Source: CAZTDD01 sp964612675 (GTDB lineage: Bacteria > Hinthialibacterota > Hinthialibacteria > Hinthialibacterales > JAKPRU01). Taken from it: a stretch of DNA of 27,980 bases. The notes beneath the pieces are model-generated. The model did not search any database and was not told the DNA's origin. It saw nothing but the letters and a program-made list of their open reading frames with translations. The DNA is taken from the NCBI GenBank assembly GCA_964612675.1, contig CAZTDD010000096.1, forward strand, positions 1-27,980. The letters run 5' to 3'. Shown here one piece after another: positions 7,674 through 14,869 of the stretch. Position 1 is the first letter of the stretch. Every line of letters begins with the position of its first letter. The translations under genes were made by a program, and so were the position numbers.

Positions 7674-9425
7674 GTGATCTCAGAAAAGGCCCGCGAAGAG
7701 ATCCGACGGATCGTCGAACAGAGACATCCTCACTTGCTCCCTCTCGATGAGGATGTACTCCGCTCCGTTTCGGAATCGCAAGTCCGCCCCTCGTCTCCCT
7801 CTGACGTGGACTGCCGAACCATCGAGAACCTGTGGGAGCACGGCTGTGCGGTTCTGTTGGTCGCCGGGGCTCCTATCGATCTCGCCTATTGGGCGGCGGA
7901 ACAGACCGTCAAGAAATCGGGTCGGGTTTTGATCGTACTGTCGGAAAGTCAAGAGGCGTTGGTGCGAACAATGCTCCAACTGTATGAAGGCGGGCTGCTG
8001 GATCGTCCCGGTCTGTACTGGGTCGAAACTGACCGGCTGTGTGAGCAACTTACCAAGGTTTTCAAAGAAAACTCTCTGTTCTTCTTCAAACCGGCCACTA
8101 TTTCCTGCCATTTCGCGTCCGGAACGACACAGGAACAACAATCCAGGTGGCAAGAGCGGATCGCAGATTCCATTCATGACTACCTTGCCGAGCGCGAAGC
8201 CCACAACCGACGTTTCACGGTGCTGCAAACCGATCCTCCGGAACAACGCAGAGTATGGGGCTATGCGGTCTGCGGCGCAGGCTCGTACGTTCACGGGCAT
8301 ATGTTGACCGCTCTTGGCACCGGATTTCGTGAAATCGGGATCGAGTCCGAAATCTGTCCGGTGGAACCGGGGGATCCCTCGCTTGGCTATCGATTGCTGG
8401 ATTCCCTGACGCGATGCCGTCCTTCGGTTTTCTTATCCTTAAACAAACAAGCAAAGGAGGATTATGCCCATTTCCTGGACCCGGCAACCGCTGAGAAGTT
8501 GCCACAAAATCGATTGGTTTGGCTGGTCGACCACCCGTCATTCACATCCGCTGAAAGATTCGGCGAACGGGACAAGATCTGGGCCTGCGACAAATCCTAC
8601 GCCGATGCGGCACGGCGCATCGGCGCACGGGACGTATTCGTAAACCCTCCCGCCGCCGATCTCTCGCGTGACGGCACCATCCGCGATGAATTCCGCTGCA
8701 AGGTTCTCTTCGTCGGCATCTACCACGATGCCTCCAGTTTTCTGGACGCGATGGCTCCGCAGACACGGGAACGCATTGAGCAGTTCATTGAGGAAATGCT
8801 GGCTGGAAAAGACGTCATTGCCGACAATGACGGTATCAGAAATATACGCGCAGATGACCTTGAAAAGAGCCGTCCGGTGTTCGAGGAATTCTGCAAACGC
8901 CTCAATAAAGATTTCTCAAGCGATCTTACAAAGCTACTTTTTGTGGCCTCGGTTACCGCCGGTTCACGGAAACGGGCGGAGGCGGTCCGCGCCCTTCTGC
9001 CATACGGGGTCCGGGTCTATGGAAATGATGCGTGGTCGTCCGTGCTCGGGGACCGGACCGATGAGGTTTTTCGAGGAATTGCTCCACGGTCCGATGTGCC
9101 GGACATCTACGCCTCGGCGGATATCGTCCTGAACTGTCACAGCCCGCAGCTGCCGAATGGACTAAACGTCAGAGATTTCAACGTGTTACGTGCACGAGGG
9201 TGTCTCTTGTCGGACTGGGTGGCCGATATGGACGCAGGATTTCTGGAACCGGGCAAAGATCTTCTCTGCTATCGAACCATGGACGAGCTTCTCGAATTGA
9301 CGGAAGGACTTATCCATGATCCGGACGGGCACGAAGCCCTGGCTCAATCGGGCTACCAGACCGTCCTGAACCGGCATCTTTACCGACATCGCGCGGAATG
9401 GATCTTGTCGTGGCTTGCCTGTTGA
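7674..9425 (+). CDS. CgeB-like glycosyltransferase, paralogue 2
   Basis: About 583 residues from GTG 7674, which aligns exactly with the start of paralogue 1; no strong ribosome site is visible. The two proteins align end to end with clear identity over the whole length, for example RPGLYWVET, ISCHFASGT, VFLSLN, PQNRLVWLVDHP, KSRPVFEEFC, ASVTAGSRKRAEAVR and DIYASADIVLNCHSPQLPN. This marks an old tandem duplication. The C-terminal catalytic domain keeps LNVRDFNVLRARGCLLSDW where paralogue 1 has RAGG, so the normally small glycine position is arginine here. The gap to paralogue 1 is 137 bases and is partly repeat. The predicted reaction is sugar transfer in the cytoplasm. Donor and acceptor cannot be read from the sequence, but two copies suggest two related acceptors. 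Confidence 0.8.
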   Translation: MISEKAREEIRRIVEQRHPHLLPLDEDVLRSVSESQVRPSSPSDVDCRTIENLWEHGCAVLLVAGAPIDLAYWAAEQTVKKSGRVLIVLSESQEALVRTMLQLYEGGLLDRPGLYWVETDRLCEQLTKVFKENSLFFFKPATISCHFASGTTQEQQSRWQERIADSIHDYLAEREAHNRRFTVLQTDPPEQRRVWGYAVCGAGSYVHGHMLTALGTGFREIGIESEICPVEPGDPSLGYRLLDSLTRCRPSVFLSLNKQAKEDYAHFLDPATAEKLPQNRLVWLVDHPSFTSAERFGERDKIWACDKSYADAARRIGARDVFVNPPAADLSRDGTIRDEFRCKVLFVGIYHDASSFLDAMAPQTRERIEQFIEEMLAGKDVIADNDGIRNIRADDLEKSRPVFEEFCKRLNKDFSSDLTKLLFVASVTAGSRKRAEAVRALLPYGVRVYGNDAWSSVLGDRTDEVFRGIAPRSDVPDIYASADIVLNCHSPQLPNGLNVRDFNVLRARGCLLSDWVADMDAGFLEPGKDLLCYRTMDELLELTEGLIHDPDGHEALAQSGYQTVLNRHLYRHRAEWILSWLAC

Positions 9426-9486
9426 TATCTGCTCCCCGATCATGCATGATACGGTATCGCCAAGGCTGCTTAACTAGAGGCACGGT

Positions 9487-10701
9487 ATGTCTAAACCTCT
9501 TTCCAATTCCACAATCCCGAACGACGAGAGGATCATTCTCGTGGTCGACGACGATCCCGAGAACCTTCAATACATGAAGGCCGTCCTGGAACCGCAAGGG
9601 TTCAACATCCATACGGCGGAAAATGGAAAAGAGGCGTTGGATCGTATCCGTGAACAAACCCCGGACGTCGTAATCATGGATGTCTGTATGCCGGAGATGA
9701 GCGGACTGGATGCGTGCCGGGTGATCAAAACTGAATTTCAGAACGAGTTCATTCAGGTCATGCTGCTCACCGGCCTGCGGGATACGGAAAGCAAGGTCGA
9801 AGGGCTGGACAGCGGCGCGGACGACTACATCACGAAACCGCCAAATCGCGCGGAGATCCTTGCACGGGTCCGCGCGCTCTTGCGGATTCGCGATCTCGAA
9901 AATCGGATGTATGAGGCGAACCAGCGTCTGAAAGTGGCAAACGACGAAGTCGCTCTCAAGAACAAACAAATCGAAGATGAATTAAGGACTGTAGGAGACA
10001 TTCAACGTTCGTTTCTACCGCAGGTTTTCCCTGCCCATCCGGAGTTGGATTTCGCCTCCTTTTACGAGCCCAGCGCCCAAGCGGGCGGCGACTATTACGA
10101 TGTGATCGAAATCAGCAAATCGCGCTGGGGGCTTCTGATGGCGGATGTCACAGGCCACGGAACACCGGCGGCCGTGGTCATGGCGATCACTCATCTGCTC
10201 ATGAACTCGGTGGTCAACACATTTCTCCATCCCAGTACCGCCCTCAAAGTCATCAACGAAAAACTGAATGTCCACTTGGCGCCTACATTCTATGTCACGA
10301 TGTTCTACGGAATATTGGATTTAGACGCGATGAAAATGGTCTTCTCTTCGGCGGGCCATGACACCATGTTGATCCACCGGCATCAAACCGGTGAGATAGT
10401 GGAGCTAAGAACGGACAAGGGGTTCCCACTGAAGCTGGTCGAATCGGATGAATACGACGAAAAAGAGGCCACACTTGAGCCCGGCGACAGGCTGGTGCTC
10501 TTCACCGATGGGATTGTAGAGATGCGGAACGAAGACGGCGACCTCTTCGGCTATGAGCGGCTCATCAATGTGATCAAGAGAAATACAAGCGGAACCGCGC
10601 AGGATCTGGTCGATAGCGTTGTTGAGGAACTGAATGCCTTCTGTCCGCGACGCCCTTTCAAAGACGATGTAACCTTGCTCGTGCTGAACCGCAAAGCCTG
10701 A
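9487..10701 (+). CDS. Response regulator with PP2C-type (SpoIIE/RsbU-like) phosphatase output
   Basis: A 404-residue two-domain protein. Residues 15-130 form a receiver: the acidic pocket at D21-D22, the phospho-acceptor D65 in VVIMDVCMPEMSG, T95 and K117 in DYITKPP. A coiled helix (about 130-170) leads to a PP2C/SpoIIE phosphatase domain with FYEPSAQAGGDYYDV (about 193-206), MADVTGHG (D220) and a final FKDDVTLLVL carrying the metal-binding aspartates. Such proteins dephosphorylate serine in anti-anti-sigma factors or related partners when phosphorylated by a histidine kinase. No kinase, anti-sigma factor or STAS partner is in the window, so its targets lie elsewhere. AGAGG stands upstream of ATG 9487. 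It may be read through from the glycosyltransferases 61 bases upstream. Confidence 0.93.
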   Translation: MSKPLSNSTIPNDERIILVVDDDPENLQYMKAVLEPQGFNIHTAENGKEALDRIREQTPDVVIMDVCMPEMSGLDACRVIKTEFQNEFIQVMLLTGLRDTESKVEGLDSGADDYITKPPNRAEILARVRALLRIRDLENRMYEANQRLKVANDEVALKNKQIEDELRTVGDIQRSFLPQVFPAHPELDFASFYEPSAQAGGDYYDVIEISKSRWGLLMADVTGHGTPAAVVMAITHLLMNSVVNTFLHPSTALKVINEKLNVHLAPTFYVTMFYGILDLDAMKMVFSSAGHDTMLIHRHQTGEIVELRTDKGFPLKLVESDEYDEKEATLEPGDRLVLFTDGIVEMRNEDGDLFGYERLINVIKRNTSGTAQDLVDSVVEELNAFCPRRPFKDDVTLLVLNRKA

Positions 10702-10768
10702 ACAATCCCGGCTCATTTCACTTATGGAGCGCTCTGCAGTATGCTCTCATTCAATCTCTTGAAGGGAC

Positions 10769-11029
10769 GGCAAAAAGTCGGAGTTTCGTGTCGGAGGTCC
10801 CCTCTCCCCCCGGGAGAGGGTTAGGGTGAGGGCCGATCATTGCACTCGATTCGGGTATTATTCTTGGCTTGTGTATTCGCCAGACACAGCAAATCAAGAA
10901 GAGGCAAAAGGTGTTTGTAGTCACAGGAATTCATTAAATACAGAGGGAGAAGTGGCGCAAAATGCAAAGATCCCTCACCCCAGCCCTCTCCCAGAGGGAG
11001 AGGGAGAAGAGCTCTCCCGACTTTTTGCC
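10769..11029. repeat. Inverted-repeat element, copy 1 (MITE-like)
   Basis: A 261-bp unit bounded by perfect 13-bp terminal inverted repeats GGCAAAAAGTCGG (10769-10781) and CCGACTTTTTGCC (11017-11029). Inside each end lies a second inverted segment built on CTCTCCC/GGGAGAGGG and GGGTGAGGG, so the ends could fold into a long hairpin. It encodes nothing convincing. Open frames on either strand give low-complexity peptides typical of this repeat class. Confidence 0.75.
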
Positions 11030-11051
11030 ACACCGTCAAAGACTGATGCCG

Positions 11052-11315
11052 TCGCAAAAAGTCGAAAGTTGGCATCGGAAGTCCCCTCTCCCCCCGGGAG
11101 AGGGTTAGGGTGAGGGGCCGATCATTGCACTCGATTCGGGTATTATTCTTGGCTTGTGTATTCGCCAGACACAGCAAATCAAGAAGAGGCAAAAGGTGTT
11201 TGTAGTCACAGGAATTCATTAAATACAGAGGGAGAAGTGGCGCAAAATGCAAAGATCCCTCACCCCGGCCCTCTCCCAGAGGGAGAGGGAGAAGAGCTCT
11301 CCCGACTTTTTGCGA
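11052..11315. repeat. Inverted-repeat element, copy 2 (MITE-like)
   Basis: A 264-bp unit in the same orientation as copy 1 and nearly identical over its interior, starting 22 bases after copy 1 ends. Its terminal repeats are TCGCAAAAAGTCG (11052-11064) and CGACTTTTTGCGA (11303-11315). The outermost bases differ from copy 1 but still pair with each other. With copy 1 it fills most of the 718-base gene-free stretch 10702-11419; the remaining bases hold only the leader of the next gene. Confidence 0.75.
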
Positions 11316-11373
11316 ACCCGTCAAGCCTGGGGAAGATACAGAGGGGGTTGATCAGTTCTCTGAATGTAATCGC

Positions 11374-11379
11374 TTGACA
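11374..11379 (+). promoter_or_regulatory. Possible -35 box for the MqnA/MqnD-family gene
   Basis: A consensus TTGACA stands 41 bases ahead of the start codon. No good -10 box follows at 16-18 bases, so the promoter is weak, activator-dependent or not real. An AAGGAG ribosome site is present before ATG 11420. Confidence 0.3.
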
Positions 11380-11419
11380 ATTAACCGCTTCGTACGCTGA
11401 TCAAGGAGTTTTCTACACA

Positions 11420-12256
11420 ATGACAAAACAAGAACTGTCCCTCGGACACAGCCCGGACCCCGACGACGCATTCATGTTTTATGCGCTGGCAACGGGGAAG
11501 ATCGATACCGGCGATTTCGAATTCACCCATATACTCCAGGACATCGAGACTCTCAATCGCCGTGCGATGCAAGAGGAACTGGATATCACGGCGGTCTCGA
11601 TTCATGCGTACACACACATCCACGATAGATACATATTGCTCCCCTGCGGAGCGAGTATCGGCGACGGATACGGCCCGAGGGTTGTTGCGCGAACCGGCAT
11701 TTCCATCGATGAATTGAACACAAAACGGATCGCCGTACCGGGAGAACTCACGACGGCGTTCCTCGCGCTACGACTCTGTATCGGAGAGTTCGAATACGAC
11801 GTCGTACCTTTCGACGAGATCCTGGAGGCAGTGGAAAAAGGAGAGTTCGACGCCGGCCTGATCATTCATGAGGGTCAGCTGACATACAGCCAACAAGGGC
11901 TTAGGAAGATCGTCGATCTCGGTGCCTGGTGGAAAGGGCAAACCGGACTGCCGCTGCCGCTCGGGGCCAATGTGATCCGCAAATCGCTGGGAACGGAGCC
12001 GATCAAGCAGATTAACGAAATCCTGAAAGCCAGCATCCAGTATGGACTCAATCACCGGCTGGAAGCCGTTCGGCACAGTCTAGCGTACGCTCGCGACATG
12101 ACTGAATCACAGGCGGACGAATTTGTAGGGATGTACGTCAACGATTTTACTCTGGATTACGGTGAGTCAGGCAGACGAGCGGTGATCGAACTGCTCGAAC
12201 GGGGACACAAGGCCGGAATCATCCCGGAACGCATCACGCCGGAATTTGTGGGCTGA
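11420..12256 (+). CDS. MqnA/MqnD-family menaquinone biosynthesis protein (1,4-dihydroxy-6-naphthoate synthase-like)
   Basis: A 278-residue periplasmic-binding-protein-like fold without a signal peptide. The diagnostic N-terminal motif LGHSPDPDDAFMFYALATG corresponds to the S-P-x-P-x-D-x-F/FM loop of the MqnA/MqnD family, followed by TLNRRAMQEELDITAVSIHAY, YGPRVVAR and GEFDAGLIIHEGQLTY. MqnD forms 1,4-dihydroxy-6-naphthoate from cyclic de-hypoxanthine futalosine in the futalosine route to menaquinone. The HEGQ segment and the overall length favour MqnD over MqnA, but I leave the symbol blank because broad SBP-like relatives share the motif. A strong AAGGAG ribosome site precedes ATG 11420. No other mqn gene is next to it. 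It faces the WD40 genes convergently across a hairpin. Confidence 0.8.
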   Translation: MTKQELSLGHSPDPDDAFMFYALATGKIDTGDFEFTHILQDIETLNRRAMQEELDITAVSIHAYTHIHDRYILLPCGASIGDGYGPRVVARTGISIDELNTKRIAVPGELTTAFLALRLCIGEFEYDVVPFDEILEAVEKGEFDAGLIIHEGQLTYSQQGLRKIVDLGAWWKGQTGLPLPLGANVIRKSLGTEPIKQINEILKASIQYGLNHRLEAVRHSLAYARDMTESQADEFVGMYVNDFTLDYGESGRRAVIELLERGHKAGIIPERITPEFVG

Positions 12257-12360
12257 GGTTGCTTCCCAGCGAGCCCTTGCTGTCGACACGCACAGACGGC
12301 TCATCGGGAGATTCGCCCTCCCCGATCATCGTCCCCCGATCGCCCTGCCCGGCTCTTCTC

Positions 12361-12788
12361 CCACTGCCGGTCCAGGAGTTGAACTCCCGGACCAGCGGCA
12401 AGTTCTGTTCTCACTTCACGCCGTCAACACGGCGCACTTTCGACTCACGCTCCGGCCAGTCCTGGACCGCCGTGTTCAAATCGCTCACATCCCAGATGGT
12501 GACGGTCCTATTCCTGGTGTCCTCGATGGCCACTTTGTTTCCGTCCGGGGAATAAGCAACCTCGTTGCCGTCCATGCGGAGCGGAGCCCGCCACAGCCGT
12601 TCTCCGGTGTGGGCGTCGTGTAAGCTGGGACCACAAAGTAGCTTGGTTCCGTCCGGTGAAAAAGCAAGCTTAGGTGGCTTTTCGAATCCGAGCCGGGTGA
12701 TTTCCAAGACCTTTGAAACTGTGTTTGCATCATGCACGCAAACCCCATCGCCCATCACGGCGTACAACGACCCTTCGGGAGAATACGC
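12361..12788. repeat. Duplicated block A, left copy (matches 13746-14173)
   Basis: These 428 bases match 13746-14173 with only two differences that I found by eye (12368 and 12774). The block includes the terminator hairpin and the C-terminal coding part of both WD40 genes. Confidence 0.9.
12369..12393 (-). terminator. Stem-loop after WD40 gene 1 (GGTCCAGGAG family)
   Basis: On the plus strand this reads GGTCCAGGAGTT...CTCCCGGACC. As RNA from the minus strand the only imperfect pair becomes G-U, so the stem is continuous and fits a terminator of the WD40 gene, whose stop is 18 bases away. Close relatives lie at 13754 and 21778. It sits between convergent genes. Confidence 0.6.
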
Positions 12789-13445
12789 TATCCGCTCCCC
12801 CACGCTGCTGTACTTCTGGCCGTACGACGCGAGAATCTCCTTGCCAGGCAAGGAAAGCAAAGTCGATCCATACACCTCGGTGGAAAACATTGGTGAAACA
12901 GGTTCAACATGGAAATACCCGACAAGAAGCCGGTTACCGTCAGGTCCAAAAGCGAGGTTAGTGATCTTACCACTGTCTGCAAAACGAACAGAATCCTGCC
13001 TGTCTCCCGTCTCGATATCTAGGAACTCGACTGTCGCATGTTGTCCTTGTATCGCTAATGTCCGCCCGTCCGGTGAAAAGGCCAACGCGAACGGGCGGTA
13101 ATCAGACACGGGAATATCTCGAACATGATCTGCCGATTCCAAATCGTACAGACTCACCGTATACTCTTTCCCCACGCCGAGAGTCTTTCGATCCGGCGAA
13201 AGAGCCAGAGGAAGACGAAAACCAAAGGTTTCTTCCCATTGTATTGCTCGCACGACCTCTTCAGTTTCCAGATCCCATACGACTGTATTGCATACGACTC
13301 GTCTACCCCCCTCCAAAAACTCTAGAAAGTAGACGTCCCCTGTCTCCAGGGTCATCAGGGGATCGTCATCCTGAGCGTTTGCTCCGACGCAGAAGACCGT
13401 TATGAAAATCGCGAAGATGTGTAGCGAGAACCCTGCACGAGTCAT
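12411..13445 (-). CDS. Secreted WD40-like beta-propeller protein 1
   Basis: About 344 residues from ATG 13445, chosen because GGAGGG lies six bases ahead; GTG 13448 directly precedes it. The signal peptide is MTRAGFSLHIFAIFITVFCVGANAQ with cleavage after ANA. The mature protein has repeated WD40-type blade motifs: ALSPDRKTLGV, AFSPDGRTLAI, AFGPDGNRLLV, AYSPEGSLYAV, AFSPDGTKLL and AYSPDGNKVAI ending VTIWDVSDL. Such propellers act as binding scaffolds in the periplasm or outside the cell; no catalytic motif is seen. It is nearly identical in DNA to the neighbour at 13796-14851 in two blocks, but has its own segment at 12789-12911 (about residues 180-220) and its own signal peptide. The ligand is unknown. 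Confidence 0.85.
   Translation of the reverse strand: MTRAGFSLHIFAIFITVFCVGANAQDDDPLMTLETGDVYFLEFLEGGRRVVCNTVVWDLETEEVVRAIQWEETFGFRLPLALSPDRKTLGVGKEYTVSLYDLESADHVRDIPVSDYRPFALAFSPDGRTLAIQGQHATVEFLDIETGDRQDSVRFADSGKITNLAFGPDGNRLLVGYFHVEPVSPMFSTEVYGSTLLSLPGKEILASYGQKYSSVGERIAYSPEGSLYAVMGDGVCVHDANTVSKVLEITRLGFEKPPKLAFSPDGTKLLCGPSLHDAHTGERLWRAPLRMDGNEVAYSPDGNKVAIEDTRNRTVTIWDVSDLNTAVQDWPERESKVRRVDGVK
12912..13308. repeat. Duplicated block B, left copy (matches 14318-14714)
   Basis: A 397-base stretch with no difference that I can see from 14318-14714. It encodes the N-terminal blades of both WD40 proteins. Identity breaks off abruptly at 12911 and decays more gradually beyond 13308. Confidence 0.9.
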
Positions 13446-13556
13446 CACGTTCCCTCCTTCACTCGTAGATGCGCAACGTTCTTCTTTTTAGCACATGATG
13501 GCCGGGCATACCTGCTAGTTTTCACGAAACAGTTTCCAGCCTCTTGCTCCTTCGTT

Positions 13557-13598
13557 GCCCCGATTGCTTTCGAGTGGACGAATTCGAGCAATCGGGGC
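13557..13598. repeat. Intergenic palindrome 1 between the WD40 genes
   Basis: GCCCCGATTGCT (13557-13568) and AGCAATCGGGGC (13587-13598) form a perfect 12-bp inverted repeat around an 18-base centre containing TTCGA and a GAATTC. It lies in the gene-free stretch 13446-13795 and shows no coding potential. Confidence 0.75.
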
Positions 13599-13623
13599 TA
13601 CCCGCTCGATACGGTTGTTCTAT

Positions 13624-13731
13624 GGAGTGCGGCGGCTTATGATTTCGATCCGACAAACGAGCACGATCCGCTGACGCCGCTTTGGATCTCACCGCCGAAA
13701 AACCAAAGCGGTGTCGGGGCCACCGCACTCC
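13624..13731. repeat. Intergenic palindrome 2 (GGAGTGCGG...CCGCACTCC) with inner hairpin
   Basis: Outer 9-bp arms GGAGTGCGG (13624-13632) and CCGCACTCC (13723-13731) enclose a second pair, CCGCTTTGG (13677-13685) and CCAAAGCGG (13703-13711). This nested arrangement is typical of dispersed palindromic repeats in some planctomycete-like genomes (recalled, not searched). It completes the non-coding stretch 13446-13795. Confidence 0.7.
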
Positions 13732-13745
13732 AAAAAGCGAGACCG

Positions 13746-14173
13746 CCACTGCAGGTCCAGGAGTTGAACTCCCGGACCAGCGGCAAGTTCTGTTCTCACT
13801 TCACGCCGTCAACACGGCGCACTTTCGACTCACGCTCCGGCCAGTCCTGGACCGCCGTGTTCAAATCGCTCACATCCCAGATGGTGACGGTCCTATTCCT
13901 GGTGTCCTCGATGGCCACTTTGTTTCCGTCCGGGGAATAAGCAACCTCGTTGCCGTCCATGCGGAGCGGAGCCCGCCACAGCCGTTCTCCGGTGTGGGCG
14001 TCGTGTAAGCTGGGACCACAAAGTAGCTTGGTTCCGTCCGGTGAAAAAGCAAGCTTAGGTGGCTTTTCGAATCCGAGCCGGGTGATTTCCAAGACCTTTG
14101 AAACTGTGTTTGCATCATGCACGCAAACCCCATCGCCCATCACGGCGTACAACGACCCGTCGGGAGAATACGC
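13746..14173. repeat. Duplicated block A, right copy (matches 12361-12788)
   Basis: The partner of 12361-12788 at a constant offset of 1385 bases. It ends sharply at 14173, where the divergent central patch starts. Confidence 0.9.
13754..13778 (-). terminator. Stem-loop after WD40 gene 2 (GGTCCAGGAG family)
   Basis: Identical to the hairpin at 12369-12393 and at the same distance (18 bases) from the stop of its gene, being part of duplicated block A. In the minus-strand transcript all stem positions pair, with one G-U. A T-rich run (GCTTTTTGG on the minus strand) follows about 20 bases later. Confidence 0.6.
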
Positions 14174-14851
14174 AAGAGACGACGCAAGAGCCGACCAGGA
14201 GCACCTATCCCTATATGAACCTAGAATCTCCTTATCAGGGAGAGACACCAAGGCGGACTTATAGACCTCGTAGGACATCGTCATGCCTCCTTCAGGACCG
14301 CCGATCGTCTCTGAGTAGAAATACCCGACAAGAAGCCGGTTACCGTCAGGTCCAAAAGCGAGGTTAGTGATCTTACCACTGTCTGCAAAACGAACAGAAT
14401 CCTGCCTGTCTCCCGTCTCGATATCTAGGAACTCGACTGTCGCATGTTGTCCTTGTATCGCTAATGTCCGCCCGTCCGGTGAAAAGGCCAACGCGAACGG
14501 GCGGTAATCAGACACGGGAATATCTCGAACATGATCTGCCGATTCCAAATCGTACAGACTCACCGTATACTCTTTCCCCACGCCGAGAGTCTTTCGATCC
14601 GGCGAAAGAGCCAGAGGAAGACGAAAACCAAAGGTTTCTTCCCATTGTATTGCTCGCACGACCTCTTCAGTTTCCAGATCCCATACGACTGTATTGCATA
14701 CGACTCGTCTACCCTCCTCCAAGAACTTCAGAAAGTACACATCTCCAGTCTCCAAGGTCATCAGGGGAGCGTCATCCTGAGCGTTTGCCGCCAGGGAGAT
14801 GAGGCATGTCAGGACTACGCAAACTGCATAAGGTAGACCTCTGCGCCTCAT
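13796..14851 (-). CDS. Secreted WD40-like beta-propeller protein 2
   Basis: 351 residues from ATG 14851, with GAGGAGGG at a good distance upstream. The signal peptide, MRRRGLPYAVCVVLTCLISLAANAQ, differs from that of WD40 protein 1, but the mature protein is almost the same. The same blade motifs (SPDGRTLAI, SPDGTKLL, SPDGNKVAI, VTIWDVSDL) recur in order. The central segment at 14174-14317 is seven codons longer than in the neighbour and has little similarity: here it reads YSETIGGPEGGMTMSYEVY and later RDRCSWSALASS. This patch would cover part of one or two propeller blades, so the two proteins may bind different partners. The gene lies 18 bases upstream of the next minus-strand gene's stop at 14870 and may be co-transcribed with it. 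Confidence 0.85.
   Translation of the reverse strand: MRRRGLPYAVCVVLTCLISLAANAQDDAPLMTLETGDVYFLKFLEEGRRVVCNTVVWDLETEEVVRAIQWEETFGFRLPLALSPDRKTLGVGKEYTVSLYDLESADHVRDIPVSDYRPFALAFSPDGRTLAIQGQHATVEFLDIETGDRQDSVRFADSGKITNLAFGPDGNRLLVGYFYSETIGGPEGGMTMSYEVYKSALVSLPDKEILGSYRDRCSWSALASSLAYSPDGSLYAVMGDGVCVHDANTVSKVLEITRLGFEKPPKLAFSPDGTKLLCGPSLHDAHTGERLWRAPLRMDGNEVAYSPDGNKVAIEDTRNRTVTIWDVSDLNTAVQDWPERESKVRRVDGVK
14318..14714. repeat. Duplicated block B, right copy (matches 12912-13308)
   Basis: The partner of 12912-13308 at an offset of 1406 bases. The 21-base change of offset relative to block A equals the seven extra codons in the divergent patch. Confidence 0.9.
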
Positions 14852-14869
14852 GATATCCCTCCTCGTCGA

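Noticed and set aside
10821..11377. Open frames on both strands across the inverted-repeat elements (up to 167 codons)
   Set aside because: They follow the repeat exactly, with peptides such as LPLPLGEGRGEG that are common artefacts of this repeat class, and they duplicate with the repeat.
12369..12393. The GGAGTTGAACTCC hairpin considered as a tRNA T-arm
   Set aside because: There is no acceptor stem, D-arm or anticodon arm around it, and the same hairpin recurs only at gene ends.
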